Positions 6,959 through 14,694 of a stretch of DNA of 32,163 nt are shown in pieces. Within the stretch, counting starts at the first letter, position 1. Each line of letters starts with the position of its first letter. The notes under the pieces are model-generated. The model searched no databases. It worked only from the letters and a program-made list of their open reading frames with translations, and had not been told where the DNA came from. Origin of the DNA: Candidatus Nitrosopumilus sp. (GTDB lineage: Archaea > Thermoproteota > Nitrososphaeria > Nitrososphaerales > Nitrosopumilaceae); assembly GCA_024644105.1 (NCBI GenBank), contig JAHELP010000011.1:1-32163 (forward strand), in the 5' to 3' direction. Made by a program: the position numbers and the translations under genes.

Positions 6959-7324
6959 ATGACAATAGAAGAACAACTTATTGAATATGCCAAACAAGGC
7001 AAGCTCCTAACTCACAAATGTACTAAATGTGGTTATCTTCATTTGTCTACTGCGTATTATTGCAAGAAATGCGGAAGTAAGGGGTTCGAGGATGCGATTT
7101 TGGATGGTGTAGGCTCAGTTGCCACTTATACTATAATCACTGTGGCTCCTGCAGGCTTTGAAAAATACACGCCATATGCGTTTGTTATACTTAATCTAGA
7201 TAATGTAGAATTGAGAATATCTGGATTTATGGCAAATATTGCAACCCCAGCAGATTTACCTGTTGGAACAAGAGCCAAAATTTCTGGCTTTGATGAACGT
7301 GGAATTATCATCGAAAAACAGTAA
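6959..7324 (+). CDS. DUF35 OB-fold / zinc-ribbon protein, thiolase partner
   Basis: The 121-residue protein starts at the ATG one base after the thiolase stop; the longer upstream reading frame only overlaps the thiolase and is not needed. The N-terminal helix is followed by a rubredoxin-like zinc ribbon (C21, C24, C35, C38). An OB-fold follows, with the typical G-V-G-S-V-A-T-Y-T strand and a proline-containing turn P-Y-A-F-V-I-L. DUF35 proteins bind acyl-CoA and bridge thiolase to its partner enzyme. Tight coupling to the thiolase supports a stable complex. No HMG-CoA synthase gene is adjacent here. Confidence 0.88.
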   Translation: MTIEEQLIEYAKQGKLLTHKCTKCGYLHLSTAYYCKKCGSKGFEDAILDGVGSVATYTIITVAPAGFEKYTPYAFVILNLDNVELRISGFMANIATPADLPVGTRAKISGFDERGIIIEKQ

Positions 7325-7394
7325 AATAATTTGCTTGATTTATTAAAAAAATTCTAAACATTTTCTTAATTATTTTGCATTTCTGATCATTTTC

Positions 7395-7556
7395 ATGTCA
7401 GTAGAAATTACATGTGGTAAATGTGGAGAAAAGATCACAAACATGAAAATGTTAAAATCTCTAAAAGATGTACTAAATCCCTCAAATGGAAAATGTCCAT
7501 CATGTGGACAGAAACTTTCTACATCAGAATTTTCACTTGATGTTCAAGAAAAATGA
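7395..7556 (+). CDS. Small two-CxxC zinc-ribbon protein (53 aa)
   Basis: A short gene encodes 53 residues with two zinc knuckles, C7-G-K-C10 and C34-P-S-C37, separated by a basic helix (K-M-L-K-S-L-K-D-V-L). This is a complete zinc ribbon and nothing more. The ATG has an AT-rich box (TTAATTATTTT, about 7366-7376) at leaderless spacing. The sequence GATCATTTT at 7385-7393 lies between this box and the ATG, and recurs at 7568 and 9853 near the ribonucleotide reductase-related genes. The stop codon lies in the left arm of a strong hairpin. The function is unknown. A nucleic-acid-binding or adaptor role is possible but not shown. Confidence 0.75.
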   Translation: MSVEITCGKCGEKITNMKMLKSLKDVLNPSNGKCPSCGQKLSTSEFSLDVQEK

Positions 7557-7577
7557 TCTTGATGGAAGATCATTTTT
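7551..7577 (+). terminator. Hairpin terminator of the small zinc-ribbon gene
   Basis: AAATGATCTT (7551-7560) pairs with AAGATCATTT (7566-7575) over the 5-base loop GATGG and runs into Ts. The stem contains the stop codon and two GATC sites. It may be both terminator and part of the GATC element cluster. Confidence 0.55.
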
Positions 7578-7610
7578 GAAAAATTTGATCAAGAATGTGA
7601 TATAATGATC
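7555..7610 (+). promoter_or_regulatory. Cluster of four GATC elements before the wHTH/ATP-cone gene
   Basis: GATC occurs at 7555, 7568, 7587 and 7607, the last three spaced 19 and 20 bases apart, immediately upstream of the TATA-like CTTATTTA at 7622-7629. The block from 7568, GATCATTTTTGAAAAATTTG followed by ATCA, closely resembles the block at 9853. This is a candidate operator array. Confidence 0.45.
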
Positions 7611-7621
7611 TAGTCACAAGT

Positions 7622-7629
7622 CTTATTTA
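7622..7629 (+). promoter_or_regulatory. TATA-like box for the wHTH/ATP-cone gene
   Basis: CTTATTTA is centred about 27 bases before the GTG at 7653, the leaderless spacing. The GATC cluster abuts its upstream side, where an activator or TFB competitor could act. Confidence 0.55.
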
Positions 7630-7652
7630 CTGCATTTAATTTAGGAAATCCA

Positions 7653-9827
7653 GTGAAACAAACCGAAGAAGATTTGGAGTTAGACCTAGATGTTGATGCT
7701 GATCTAGATGATGACTCTGAATTGGATATGGATGTAGATGACGATGTAGACGACTCTGATCCAAAACGAGGTGGAATCTTACAATCTACCTCAAAACGAG
7801 TCAGAATGATATTCTCTGTTATGGCAAGTCCAAACAGAATAGATATTCTTAGAATCCTTAATTCCAAAGGACCATTAACTTATTCAGAATTAAAATCCCT
7901 TGCTGGATTCAAATCAAAAAAAGAAAGTGGAAAATTTGCATACCACTTGAGAAAATTACTTAGACAGTCACTTGTTGCATTAAACAAATCAGAAAGACGT
8001 TACACCATCACAAATCTTGGAAAACTTGTTTTAAGTTTGGCAAGACAAATTGAAGAAAGATCAATTATTGAAAGCGGAAAAATGTATGTTAGAACTTCAT
8101 CAGAATCGATTGAGGAATTTAACTCACATAAAATTATCCAATCACTAGTTCGTGAAGGAAGCCTTCCATTAGAACTTGCACAAAAAATAACAGAAGAAGT
8201 TGAAAATAGAATTTACAAATATCAGACTACCTATCTTACAGGCGCATTAATTCGTGAGATGGTCAATTCTGTGCTGCTTGAGCACGGCCATGAGGAATAT
8301 AGGAACAAACTCGCACGCCTAGGCATTCCTGTCTATGATGTTCAAGAGATGATATCTAATTTAGATAATGTAGATAACGGTGCTGAAGGCCTTTTGTTTA
8401 ATACAGGTCAAAGAGTTTTTGCTGAACATCTTCTTACAAACGTTTTACCAAAAGATGTAGCCGACTCACATCTTTCTGGTGACTTGCATATTTCTAATCC
8501 TGGAATTTGGTCCATGATTCCTGATACAATATTTGTAAACGTTAAAGAATTAATTGAAGATGGAATTGAACTTGGTGGAAAATATTTAGATGTATCACGA
8601 ATTCCTGCATCAAAACAACTAGGTGAAATTACAAGTTCACTGTCTGTTATCATTGCACTCTTATCAAAAGAAGCTTCTCAAGAGATTGTTCTTGATGGAT
8701 TGACTTCATTATTTACAAAACATTCAAAATCTCTTCCTGAACTTGAAGAAAAACTAACTGAGGCTTTTGCAACTGCATCAACCACTTCTAAATACAATAA
8801 GACTAGTACAAATGTTTCAATTCGTTTACAGTTAGGATCTGATACAAAAATAATTACTTCAATAATTAATGCATACAAAAATTACACAAAGATTACACCA
8901 ATTCCAAAAATTGGTTTGATAATTGATGCTGAGAAGGGAAAGATTACAGATGTATCACAAGCTGTATCAGAAATTCTATCTCTTGGTGGTAAAGTAATGT
9001 TCGCTAAAGGTCAAACATCTAGTTATGGTATTACAAATGGTTCCACAAAGACCACTGGTCCTCTATCAATAACATTACAATCAGTTTCAATTAATCTTCC
9101 AAGATTAGCTTTTGAATCAAACAAAGATGAAACTTACTTTAGAGCAAGACTTGCTTTGCTAATGAAACCAGCTTTAGCTTCAATGGCATTAAGAAAGAAA
9201 GAAATTTCAGATTTAACAAGACGAGGATTAAATCCTATTCTTGCAAAGAACACTCAATACATGCAAAGAAGTTCAGTATCACTTGTTGTAAACTTGGTTG
9301 GACTCAAAGAAGCAGTCTTTAACATTTTAGGATTCCAAGACAATAAAGAAGGTCGAGATATTCTACACAAAGTCATTCAAACAGCAGTTGATGTTGGAGC
9401 CAAAAAAGGTAAAGAATTAGGCGATACCGTGGCCATTTCCATGACTGAAACTGAAGGTTCTGTCCGATTTGCAACTCTAGATGGTGAAAAATATGGTAAA
9501 AATTCTAGTCTAAACTCTATGGATGCTGAATATTATTCTCAAGGAATAGTGGTAAATGCCTCAGAAGTTTCTGACTATACTGCCAAAAGTGAGCCTATTT
9601 CTGAATGTAATAAACTCTCAAAATTGCTTAATGGTGGATTACTTGTAACATTAGATATTGACCAAGATGCAAAGATTGAGGATATCAAAAAATCAATTGA
9701 AAAGACATCTGAACTTACACCGTCTTTCAAACCTGTAAGACATACTGCAATTTGTGGTGAGTGTGGTTTTAAGGATGAACCATTTGATGACAAATGTCCA
9801 AAGTGTAAGTCACCATACGTTGTCTGA
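7653..9827 (+). CDS. wHTH + ATP-cone + degenerate class III ribonucleotide reductase, putative regulator
   Basis: The 724-residue protein has an unusual domain order. Residues 5-36 are a run of Asp/Glu, residues 48-125 a winged helix-turn-helix (S-P-N-R-I-D-I-L, K-F-A-Y-H-L-R-K-L), and residues 144-235 an ATP-cone as in reductases and NrdR. From about 248 on there is an NrdD-like body, with H-L-S-G-D-L-H-I, I-N-L-P-R-L-A-F at 480-487, N-L-V-G-L-K-E-A at 547 and R-F-A-T-L-D at 605. The end is a C701/C704/C715/C718 zinc ribbon. The only other cysteine is C652. The catalytic radical cysteine region reads N-G-S-T-K-T, and the glycyl-radical tail after the ribbon is absent. It cannot be a working class III enzyme. 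I infer a nucleotide-sensing transcription factor; the class II reductase gene follows. GTG start. Confidence 0.85.
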   Translation: MKQTEEDLELDLDVDADLDDDSELDMDVDDDVDDSDPKRGGILQSTSKRVRMIFSVMASPNRIDILRILNSKGPLTYSELKSLAGFKSKKESGKFAYHLRKLLRQSLVALNKSERRYTITNLGKLVLSLARQIEERSIIESGKMYVRTSSESIEEFNSHKIIQSLVREGSLPLELAQKITEEVENRIYKYQTTYLTGALIREMVNSVLLEHGHEEYRNKLARLGIPVYDVQEMISNLDNVDNGAEGLLFNTGQRVFAEHLLTNVLPKDVADSHLSGDLHISNPGIWSMIPDTIFVNVKELIEDGIELGGKYLDVSRIPASKQLGEITSSLSVIIALLSKEASQEIVLDGLTSLFTKHSKSLPELEEKLTEAFATASTTSKYNKTSTNVSIRLQLGSDTKIITSIINAYKNYTKITPIPKIGLIIDAEKGKITDVSQAVSEILSLGGKVMFAKGQTSSYGITNGSTKTTGPLSITLQSVSINLPRLAFESNKDETYFRARLALLMKPALASMALRKKEISDLTRRGLNPILAKNTQYMQRSSVSLVVNLVGLKEAVFNILGFQDNKEGRDILHKVIQTAVDVGAKKGKELGDTVAISMTETEGSVRFATLDGEKYGKNSSLNSMDAEYYSQGIVVNASEVSDYTAKSEPISECNKLSKLLNGGLLVTLDIDQDAKIEDIKKSIEKTSELTPSFKPVRHTAICGECGFKDEPFDDKCPKCKSPYVV

Positions 9828-9852
9828 AAATCGTAAATGAAAAACTAGTAAC

Positions 9853-9900
9853 GATCATTTTTCAAAACTTTTTGATCAGTTTCAGATCTGGCGATCATCG
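9853..9900 (+). promoter_or_regulatory. Cluster of four GATC elements before the reductase gene
   Basis: GATC occurs at 9853, 9874, 9885 and 9893 between the regulator gene and the class II reductase gene. The first two sit in GATCATTTTTCAAAACTTTT followed by TGATCA, nearly the same as the block starting at 7568. The TATA-like GTAAATATGA at 9921-9930 lies just downstream. The rest of the 234-base gap holds the features listed separately. Confidence 0.45.
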
Positions 9901-10018
9901 TCAATCATTACCAATTATGTGTAAATATGAATTTCATACTAATGTCTAACCCGATCCAATCCAAATTGGAGCGTTGTCAACTTTATTGAATCAAAGTTTT
10001 AGGAAAACCGGACAAACA

Positions 10019-10027
10019 GTTTATACA
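10019..10027 (+). promoter_or_regulatory. TATA-like box for the class II reductase
   Basis: GTTTATACA lies about 40 bases before the ATG, predicting a start site near 10047 and a short leader. A second possible box at 9921-9930 would give a leader of about 110 bases. Confidence 0.5.
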
Positions 10028-10049
10028 GTAATTCTTTCTAACCCTCTTC

Positions 10050-10055
10050 GGGGAG
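10050..10055 (+). promoter_or_regulatory. Shine-Dalgarno site of the reductase gene
   Basis: GGGGAG lies 6 bases before the ATG at 10062. Most genes here show no such site, so this one is expected to have a true leader and efficient ribosome binding. Confidence 0.55.
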
Positions 10056-10061
10056 ATTATA

Positions 10062-12713
10062 ATGGATAATTCACAGATAGAAAATACGATCAATGAGATC
10101 CGTAAGCGCAGTGGCGCAGTAACGGCTTTCAATAAAGATAAAATTTCAAATGCCATTTACAGGGCATTGGCAGCCACCTCTAAAGCCGATCGTGGCGTTG
10201 CCGACAAACTAGCCGAAGATGTAGTTAACAAGTTAGTAGAGCAAGGATTTACTAGTTCTAGAGCACCTACAGTTGAAGATATTCAAGATATTGTAGAATC
10301 AACTTTAATTGATAGCGGCAATAGCGATATTGCAAAAGCATACATCGTATACAGACATGAGAGAAGAAAATTAAGAGACGAAAAGATGAAGGTCTTAAAT
10401 CTAAAGGCCCTAGACCCAGTTTCAAAAAAGTTTGATTTGAACTGCTTGAGAGTTTTGGCCTCAAGATATCTTTTCAGAAATTCAAAAAGTGAGATTATTG
10501 AATCTCCAACTCAAATGTTTGAGCGAGTTGCAATTCTGGTAGGAATTGGTGACATGCTATATGATTCACAAATATTTGATAAATCTGGAAGTAACAAACA
10601 GGATATAGAGGAAGCAAAATCTTATCTTGAAAAACTTGATGCCTTTGATTATAAATTCAAAGTTGGAGATTATTTCTTTAACAAATGGCATTTTAGAGCC
10701 TTAATCAATCACTATGTGACTCTTGCAAACAAGGGTCAGATGAAAGTAAGTTTCAAAGATCTTTTGACACTTTTAGCAGGAAAGAAACTGGACAGTTATT
10801 CAGACAAAATTACAGAATACTTTAAGCTGATGACTGGCCAAGACTTTCTACCAAATTCACCAACAATGATGAATGCAGGTGGTAGATTAGGACAGCTTTC
10901 TGCATGCTTTGTACTTGGAATGCAAGATGGCATGGAAGAAATAATGAAATCTACTTCTGATGCAGCTCTAATCTTCAAATCTGGTGGTGGAGTCGGGATT
11001 AATTATTCTGATCTTCGTGAAGAAGGTGATATTGTAGCATCAACATCTGGTGTTGCATCTGGACCTGTATCTTTCATGAATATCATCAATACAGTCACTG
11101 AAGTTGTAAAACAAGGAGGAAAAAGACGTGGTGCAAACATGGGAATTATTGAGGCATGGCATCCTGATGTTGAAAAATTCATCACAAACAAAACAGAAGC
11201 CGGAGTTTTAGAGAATTTCAACGTAAGTGTTGGAATCTGGGAAGACTTTTGGCATGCACTTGTAAACACAACTGATGGTAACTATGTTCTACGAAGTCCT
11301 CGAGACAAAAAACCTGTTAAAGAAATCAATGCACATCAATTAATTGATCTAATTGCATTATCTGCATGGAAAAGTGCCGAGCCTGGTTTGATCTTCTTTG
11401 ATCAAATTAACAAATACAATGTATTTGCAAAAGCAAGACAAGCACCATTACGAGCAACAAATCCATGCGGTGAACAAAGTCTCTATCCATACGAATCATG
11501 TAACTTGGGTTCTATCAACTTGGTAAATCTTGCAAAAAGACAAGCTGATGGTTCTTATGAATTTGATTGGCAAGGATATGAAGAGATTATCCGAAAGACA
11601 ACAAGATTCTTGGATAATATCATTGATGTAAACAATTATCCAGTTCCAGAAATTAGTTTAGCTTCAAAAGAGTCTAGACGAATTGGACTAGGAGTTATGG
11701 GAGTAGCTGATTTACTATACAGACTCAAAATTCCATACAACTCTAGAGAAGGATATGAACTACAATCAAAACTATCTGAAGCACTGACATACTATTCTAT
11801 GGAAGAGAGTGTTGCACTTGCAAGATCTCGTGGTGAATTCCCACTTTGTGCAAAGACAGAATATCCTGAAGGAAAGATTCCTGTATCTGGATATTATGAA
11901 AAATCAAAAGATTCTCATTCATACGAATGGGATCCACTAATTGCGGAAATCAAAAAACATGGAATTAGAAATGTCTTAACTACTACAGTAGCTCCTACTG
12001 GAACACTATCTATGATTGCAGACTGTTCAAACGGAATGGAACCTGCATTTGCACTAGTGTTTGAAAAGAGAGTCACTGTTGGAAGATTCTTCTACACAAA
12101 CAAGATTCTTGAAGAAGCCCTAAAAGAAGAAGGACTCTACACTGATGAAATTCTTGAAAAGATTGCAGACAATTATGGTTCATTAAAAGGAATTGAAGAA
12201 ATTCCACAATGGATGCAAGATGTCTTTGTTACCGCAATGGATATCCATTGGGCTGACCATCTTATGGCTCAAGGTGTATGGCAAGATTGGATTGGAAATG
12301 CAATTGCAAAAACAATCAACATGCCATATGATGTCACAGTAGAGGATGTAAAATCTGCATATCTACTAGCACATGAGATTGGTCTAAAAGGAATGACTGT
12401 CTATCGTGATGGTTCTAGACACAAACAAGTACTTCACATGACAAGTGAGAATGCAACAAAAACATTTGAAGTATCACCAAGTGACTACATGACTGAATTT
12501 GTAACTAAAAATATTACAAATCCATACATCAAATCTCAAGTTAATGCTGCATTAGCATTAAAAGTTCATGATGAAGAAATCCAACTAGAGGCTCCAAAGG
12601 CTGAAGAGATTTCTGAAGACAAATTATGTCCTACTTGCAAAAACAATTTGGTATTTGTAGAAGGTTGTAGTATCTGCATAGAATGTGGATACAGTGGTTG
12701 TACTTCTGGATAA
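10062..12713 (+). CDS. nrdJ: Adenosylcobalamin-dependent (class II) ribonucleotide reductase
   Basis: The 883-residue enzyme makes deoxyribonucleotides and is the working reductase in this region. An N-terminal ATP-cone covers about residues 12-105 for allosteric control. The catalytic barrel follows, with Cys282 in S-A-C-F-V-L and the loop N467-P-C469-G-E471 carrying the radical cysteine and general base. The specificity segment includes G-G-K-R-R-G-A-N. The C-terminus ends with a cysteine-rich segment (C-P-T-C ... C-S-I-C-I-E-C) that supplies the re-reducing thiols typical of B12-dependent NrdJ. No class I diiron ligands or small subunit are present. It follows the degenerate NrdD-like regulator. 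A T-rich tract at 12729-12750 ends the transcript. Confidence 0.95.
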   Translation: MDNSQIENTINEIRKRSGAVTAFNKDKISNAIYRALAATSKADRGVADKLAEDVVNKLVEQGFTSSRAPTVEDIQDIVESTLIDSGNSDIAKAYIVYRHERRKLRDEKMKVLNLKALDPVSKKFDLNCLRVLASRYLFRNSKSEIIESPTQMFERVAILVGIGDMLYDSQIFDKSGSNKQDIEEAKSYLEKLDAFDYKFKVGDYFFNKWHFRALINHYVTLANKGQMKVSFKDLLTLLAGKKLDSYSDKITEYFKLMTGQDFLPNSPTMMNAGGRLGQLSACFVLGMQDGMEEIMKSTSDAALIFKSGGGVGINYSDLREEGDIVASTSGVASGPVSFMNIINTVTEVVKQGGKRRGANMGIIEAWHPDVEKFITNKTEAGVLENFNVSVGIWEDFWHALVNTTDGNYVLRSPRDKKPVKEINAHQLIDLIALSAWKSAEPGLIFFDQINKYNVFAKARQAPLRATNPCGEQSLYPYESCNLGSINLVNLAKRQADGSYEFDWQGYEEIIRKTTRFLDNIIDVNNYPVPEISLASKESRRIGLGVMGVADLLYRLKIPYNSREGYELQSKLSEALTYYSMEESVALARSRGEFPLCAKTEYPEGKIPVSGYYEKSKDSHSYEWDPLIAEIKKHGIRNVLTTTVAPTGTLSMIADCSNGMEPAFALVFEKRVTVGRFFYTNKILEEALKEEGLYTDEILEKIADNYGSLKGIEEIPQWMQDVFVTAMDIHWADHLMAQGVWQDWIGNAIAKTINMPYDVTVEDVKSAYLLAHEIGLKGMTVYRDGSRHKQVLHMTSENATKTFEVSPSDYMTEFVTKNITNPYIKSQVNAALALKVHDEEIQLEAPKAEEISEDKLCPTCKNNLVFVEGCSICIECGYSGCTSG

Positions 12714-12728
12714 ATAACAGAATCACAA

Positions 12729-12750
12729 CTTTTTTACTTTCTTTTATTTT
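12729..12750 (+). terminator. T-rich terminator after the reductase gene
   Basis: A pyrimidine tract (CTTTTTTACTTTCTTTTATT and more) begins about 15 bases after the stop codon and is a typical archaeal poly-T terminator. Confidence 0.5.
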
Positions 12751-12759
12751 CCAACACGT

Positions 12760-13878
12760 ATGGAGAAAAAATTCCTAGGCGTAATTGTAGGCATAATTGT
12801 AGTTATTGCCATAGGATCTCTGATATTGAGTACTTTAGATACTGAAATTATTACTAAACAACAAACAAATGAAAAAATTGGGTTAGTAATTAATTCTCCA
12901 AATCAAGCAACAACATTACAAGAATTAGATCAGATTTATTCTGAAGCATCTGATACTGGAATTGGGAGAAGCAATGTCTATCTTTTTTGGAATTTGATAG
13001 AACCTGAACGAGGTGAATTTGATTGGAGTCAATCAGATATTTTGATGGGATTTAATGAAAAAAATAATTTCAAAGTTACTTTGTATTTTTCTATAATTAA
13101 TGGTGAAACACTTGGACCCTTCCCAAATTGGATTGGAAAACCATCTATCAATTCTATTGGTGAAGATAGAGTTGTTAGTGTACTAGATGAAATCTTATCC
13201 AGATATCATATAGTAGATACCGTAATCCTTGCAGGGCAAACAGAATCTCAATTCCGATTTCATGAACAAAATATCCCTGTCTATAAAGAATTGTTCAATG
13301 GAGTATATGATAAAATCAAAGAAAAACATCCTGATGTAAAAATTGGAAATTCATTTGCTTTAGATCAAATTTTGAATAAAAATTTACGTTACATCGTTAC
13401 TGACTTATCTATTGGTGATTTTGTATCCTTTTCATATTCTCCAGTTGATACTCTAAATGATATTGTTAAAACTCCAGAGCAAGCAAAAGAAGAACTACAG
13501 CAAATCTTTGATTTAGCAGGTGATAAGAAAGTTGGAATTTTTGAAATTAGTTGGAGTACATCTGAATTTGTTGGAGGTAGTGACCCAACACAGGCAGAAT
13601 TTATAGAAAAATCATTTGAATTTTACACAGAAAATGAATCTGAATTGGAATTTTTTACTTGGTATAGACAGTATGATAGACCTGAAGGAAGCTGTATAGT
13701 AGAGGCCCCACAAATTGGTGAAGATAAACTAACAGTAGGAGGCTCTGGTTTTGGAAGTAGTGAACATGTAGCTGAAAGATTAAGTCACTACATCTGTAGT
13801 GCTGGTTTGATAAATAATGATGGAAATCCAAAATCTAGTTGGAATGAATTTAAGAAGCAAATTGAAATGTTAAACTAA
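12760..13878 (+). CDS. Membrane-anchored glycoside-hydrolase-like TIM-barrel protein
   Basis: The 372-residue protein has one N-terminal membrane anchor (about residues 5-24) and an extracellular domain. The segment V-Y-L-F-W-N-L-I-E-P-E-R-G-E-F-D-W at 73-89 is the hallmark of clan GH-A glycosidases. E162 in A-G-Q-T-E sits where the acid/base Glu after strand 4 is expected, although the usual N-E is T-E here. E262 in I-F-E-I-S-W fits the strand-7 nucleophile. The substrate is unknown; trimming of surface glycans is one possibility. It precedes Nep1 by one base, an odd pairing of an exported enzyme with an rRNA methyltransferase, probably just co-transcription. Confidence 0.75.
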   Translation: MEKKFLGVIVGIIVVIAIGSLILSTLDTEIITKQQTNEKIGLVINSPNQATTLQELDQIYSEASDTGIGRSNVYLFWNLIEPERGEFDWSQSDILMGFNEKNNFKVTLYFSIINGETLGPFPNWIGKPSINSIGEDRVVSVLDEILSRYHIVDTVILAGQTESQFRFHEQNIPVYKELFNGVYDKIKEKHPDVKIGNSFALDQILNKNLRYIVTDLSIGDFVSFSYSPVDTLNDIVKTPEQAKEELQQIFDLAGDKKVGIFEISWSTSEFVGGSDPTQAEFIEKSFEFYTENESELEFFTWYRQYDRPEGSCIVEAPQIGEDKLTVGGSGFGSSEHVAERLSHYICSAGLINNDGNPKSSWNEFKKQIEMLN

Positions 13879-13879
13879 A

Positions 13880-14548
13880 ATGATTTCTTTAATTTTAGCT
13901 GAATCTTCATTAGAACTTGTTCCATCTGAATTAATCAATCATCCTTCAGTTATCTCACATGCAAATAAACTTGGAAAGAAACCATCTGAAATTTTACTAG
14001 ATAATTCATGGCATTTTGCAGCTATGAAAGGAATTGAAAATGAACTGAAAAGAGGACGACCAGATCTTGTACATTTTTCAATTCTTGAAGCTACAACAAT
14101 TCCATTATATCTTACAAATAAAATGAAACTTTATGTTCATACAGTTGATGATAAAGTAATTTCTTTTGGTAAGAACGTTCATCTTCCAAAGTCATATCAT
14201 AGATTTGAAGGTGTAATAGAAAAATTGTATAAAGAAAAAAAAATTACAACCAATGAAGGTGTTTTATTAGAAATTAAAGATCAAACATTTTCTGAGCTAC
14301 TTGATGAAATAAAACCATCAAAAGTAATTGGTTTTTCTACTAAAGGCAAGAGATCTACATATGAAAAAATTGTAGAAGAGGTTGTTGATGATACTTGCAT
14401 TGTAATTGGTGGTTTCCAAAAAGGACATTTTTCTGAATCCGTCGAAAACAAAATTACAGATCTTTATTCTCTTGATGATAAAGCATTTGAAGGACATGTG
14501 GTAGTAGCTAGAATGCTCTATGAGTATGAAAAAACCATTTTTATGTAG
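13880..14548 (+). CDS. nep1: rRNA pseudouridine N1-methyltransferase Nep1 (Emg1)
   Basis: The 222-residue SPOUT-class enzyme methylates a pseudouridine of 16S rRNA during small-subunit assembly. The N-terminus L-I-L-A-E-S-S-L-E-L-V-P and the R-G-R-P-D-L-V-H segment with H-F-S-I-L-E following are characteristic of Nep1. The I-G-F-S-T-K-G-K-R-S and V-I-G-G-F-Q-K-G-H-F segments near the C-terminus form the S-adenosylmethionine-binding knot. Length matches the archaeal family. The ATG is one base after the preceding stop. The downstream tRNA, RNase P component and eS19 genes form an RNA-maturation and translation neighbourhood. Confidence 0.93.
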   Translation: MISLILAESSLELVPSELINHPSVISHANKLGKKPSEILLDNSWHFAAMKGIENELKRGRPDLVHFSILEATTIPLYLTNKMKLYVHTVDDKVISFGKNVHLPKSYHRFEGVIEKLYKEKKITTNEGVLLEIKDQTFSELLDEIKPSKVIGFSTKGKRSTYEKIVEEVVDDTCIVIGGFQKGHFSESVENKITDLYSLDDKAFEGHVVVARMLYEYEKTIFM

Positions 14549-14570
14549 GAAATAAAATTTGCATTCTATT

Positions 14571-14644
14571 GCAGTCATAGTATAGCCTGGTTAGTATTCG
14601 GGGTTTCCAACCCTGTGACGCGGGTTCGAATCCCGCTGACTGCA
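14571..14644 (+). tRNA. tRNA-Gly (anticodon UCC)
   Basis: A complete cloverleaf can be drawn. The acceptor stem GCAGTCA (14571-14577) pairs with TGACTGC (14637-14643), and the discriminator is A14644. The D arm carries the A14/G15/GG/A21 invariants. The anticodon stem CGGGG/CCCTG has the loop TTTCCAA, giving anticodon TCC at 14606-14608. The T arm is GCGGG-TTCGAAT-CCCGC. There is no intron and no encoded CCA. Anticodon UCC reads GGA and GGG glycine codons. The gene lies between nep1 and the RNase P component gene, on the same strand. Confidence 0.95.
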
Positions 14645-14694
14645 TTTTTAATCCTTATGAGAACCAATTTTTAGGTCAAGTTTCAGATAATATT

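Noticed and set aside
9828-10061. Cobalamin riboswitch before the B12-dependent reductase
   Set aside because: I could not find a B12-box-like conserved core or a convincing multi-stem structure in this gap; the GATC cluster is the only clear signal.
14571-14644. Reading the tRNA as tRNA-Trp because of CCA in the loop
   Set aside because: With the five-pair anticodon stem CGGGG/CCCTG the loop is TTTCCAA, which places TCC at positions 34-36, so it is tRNA-Gly.
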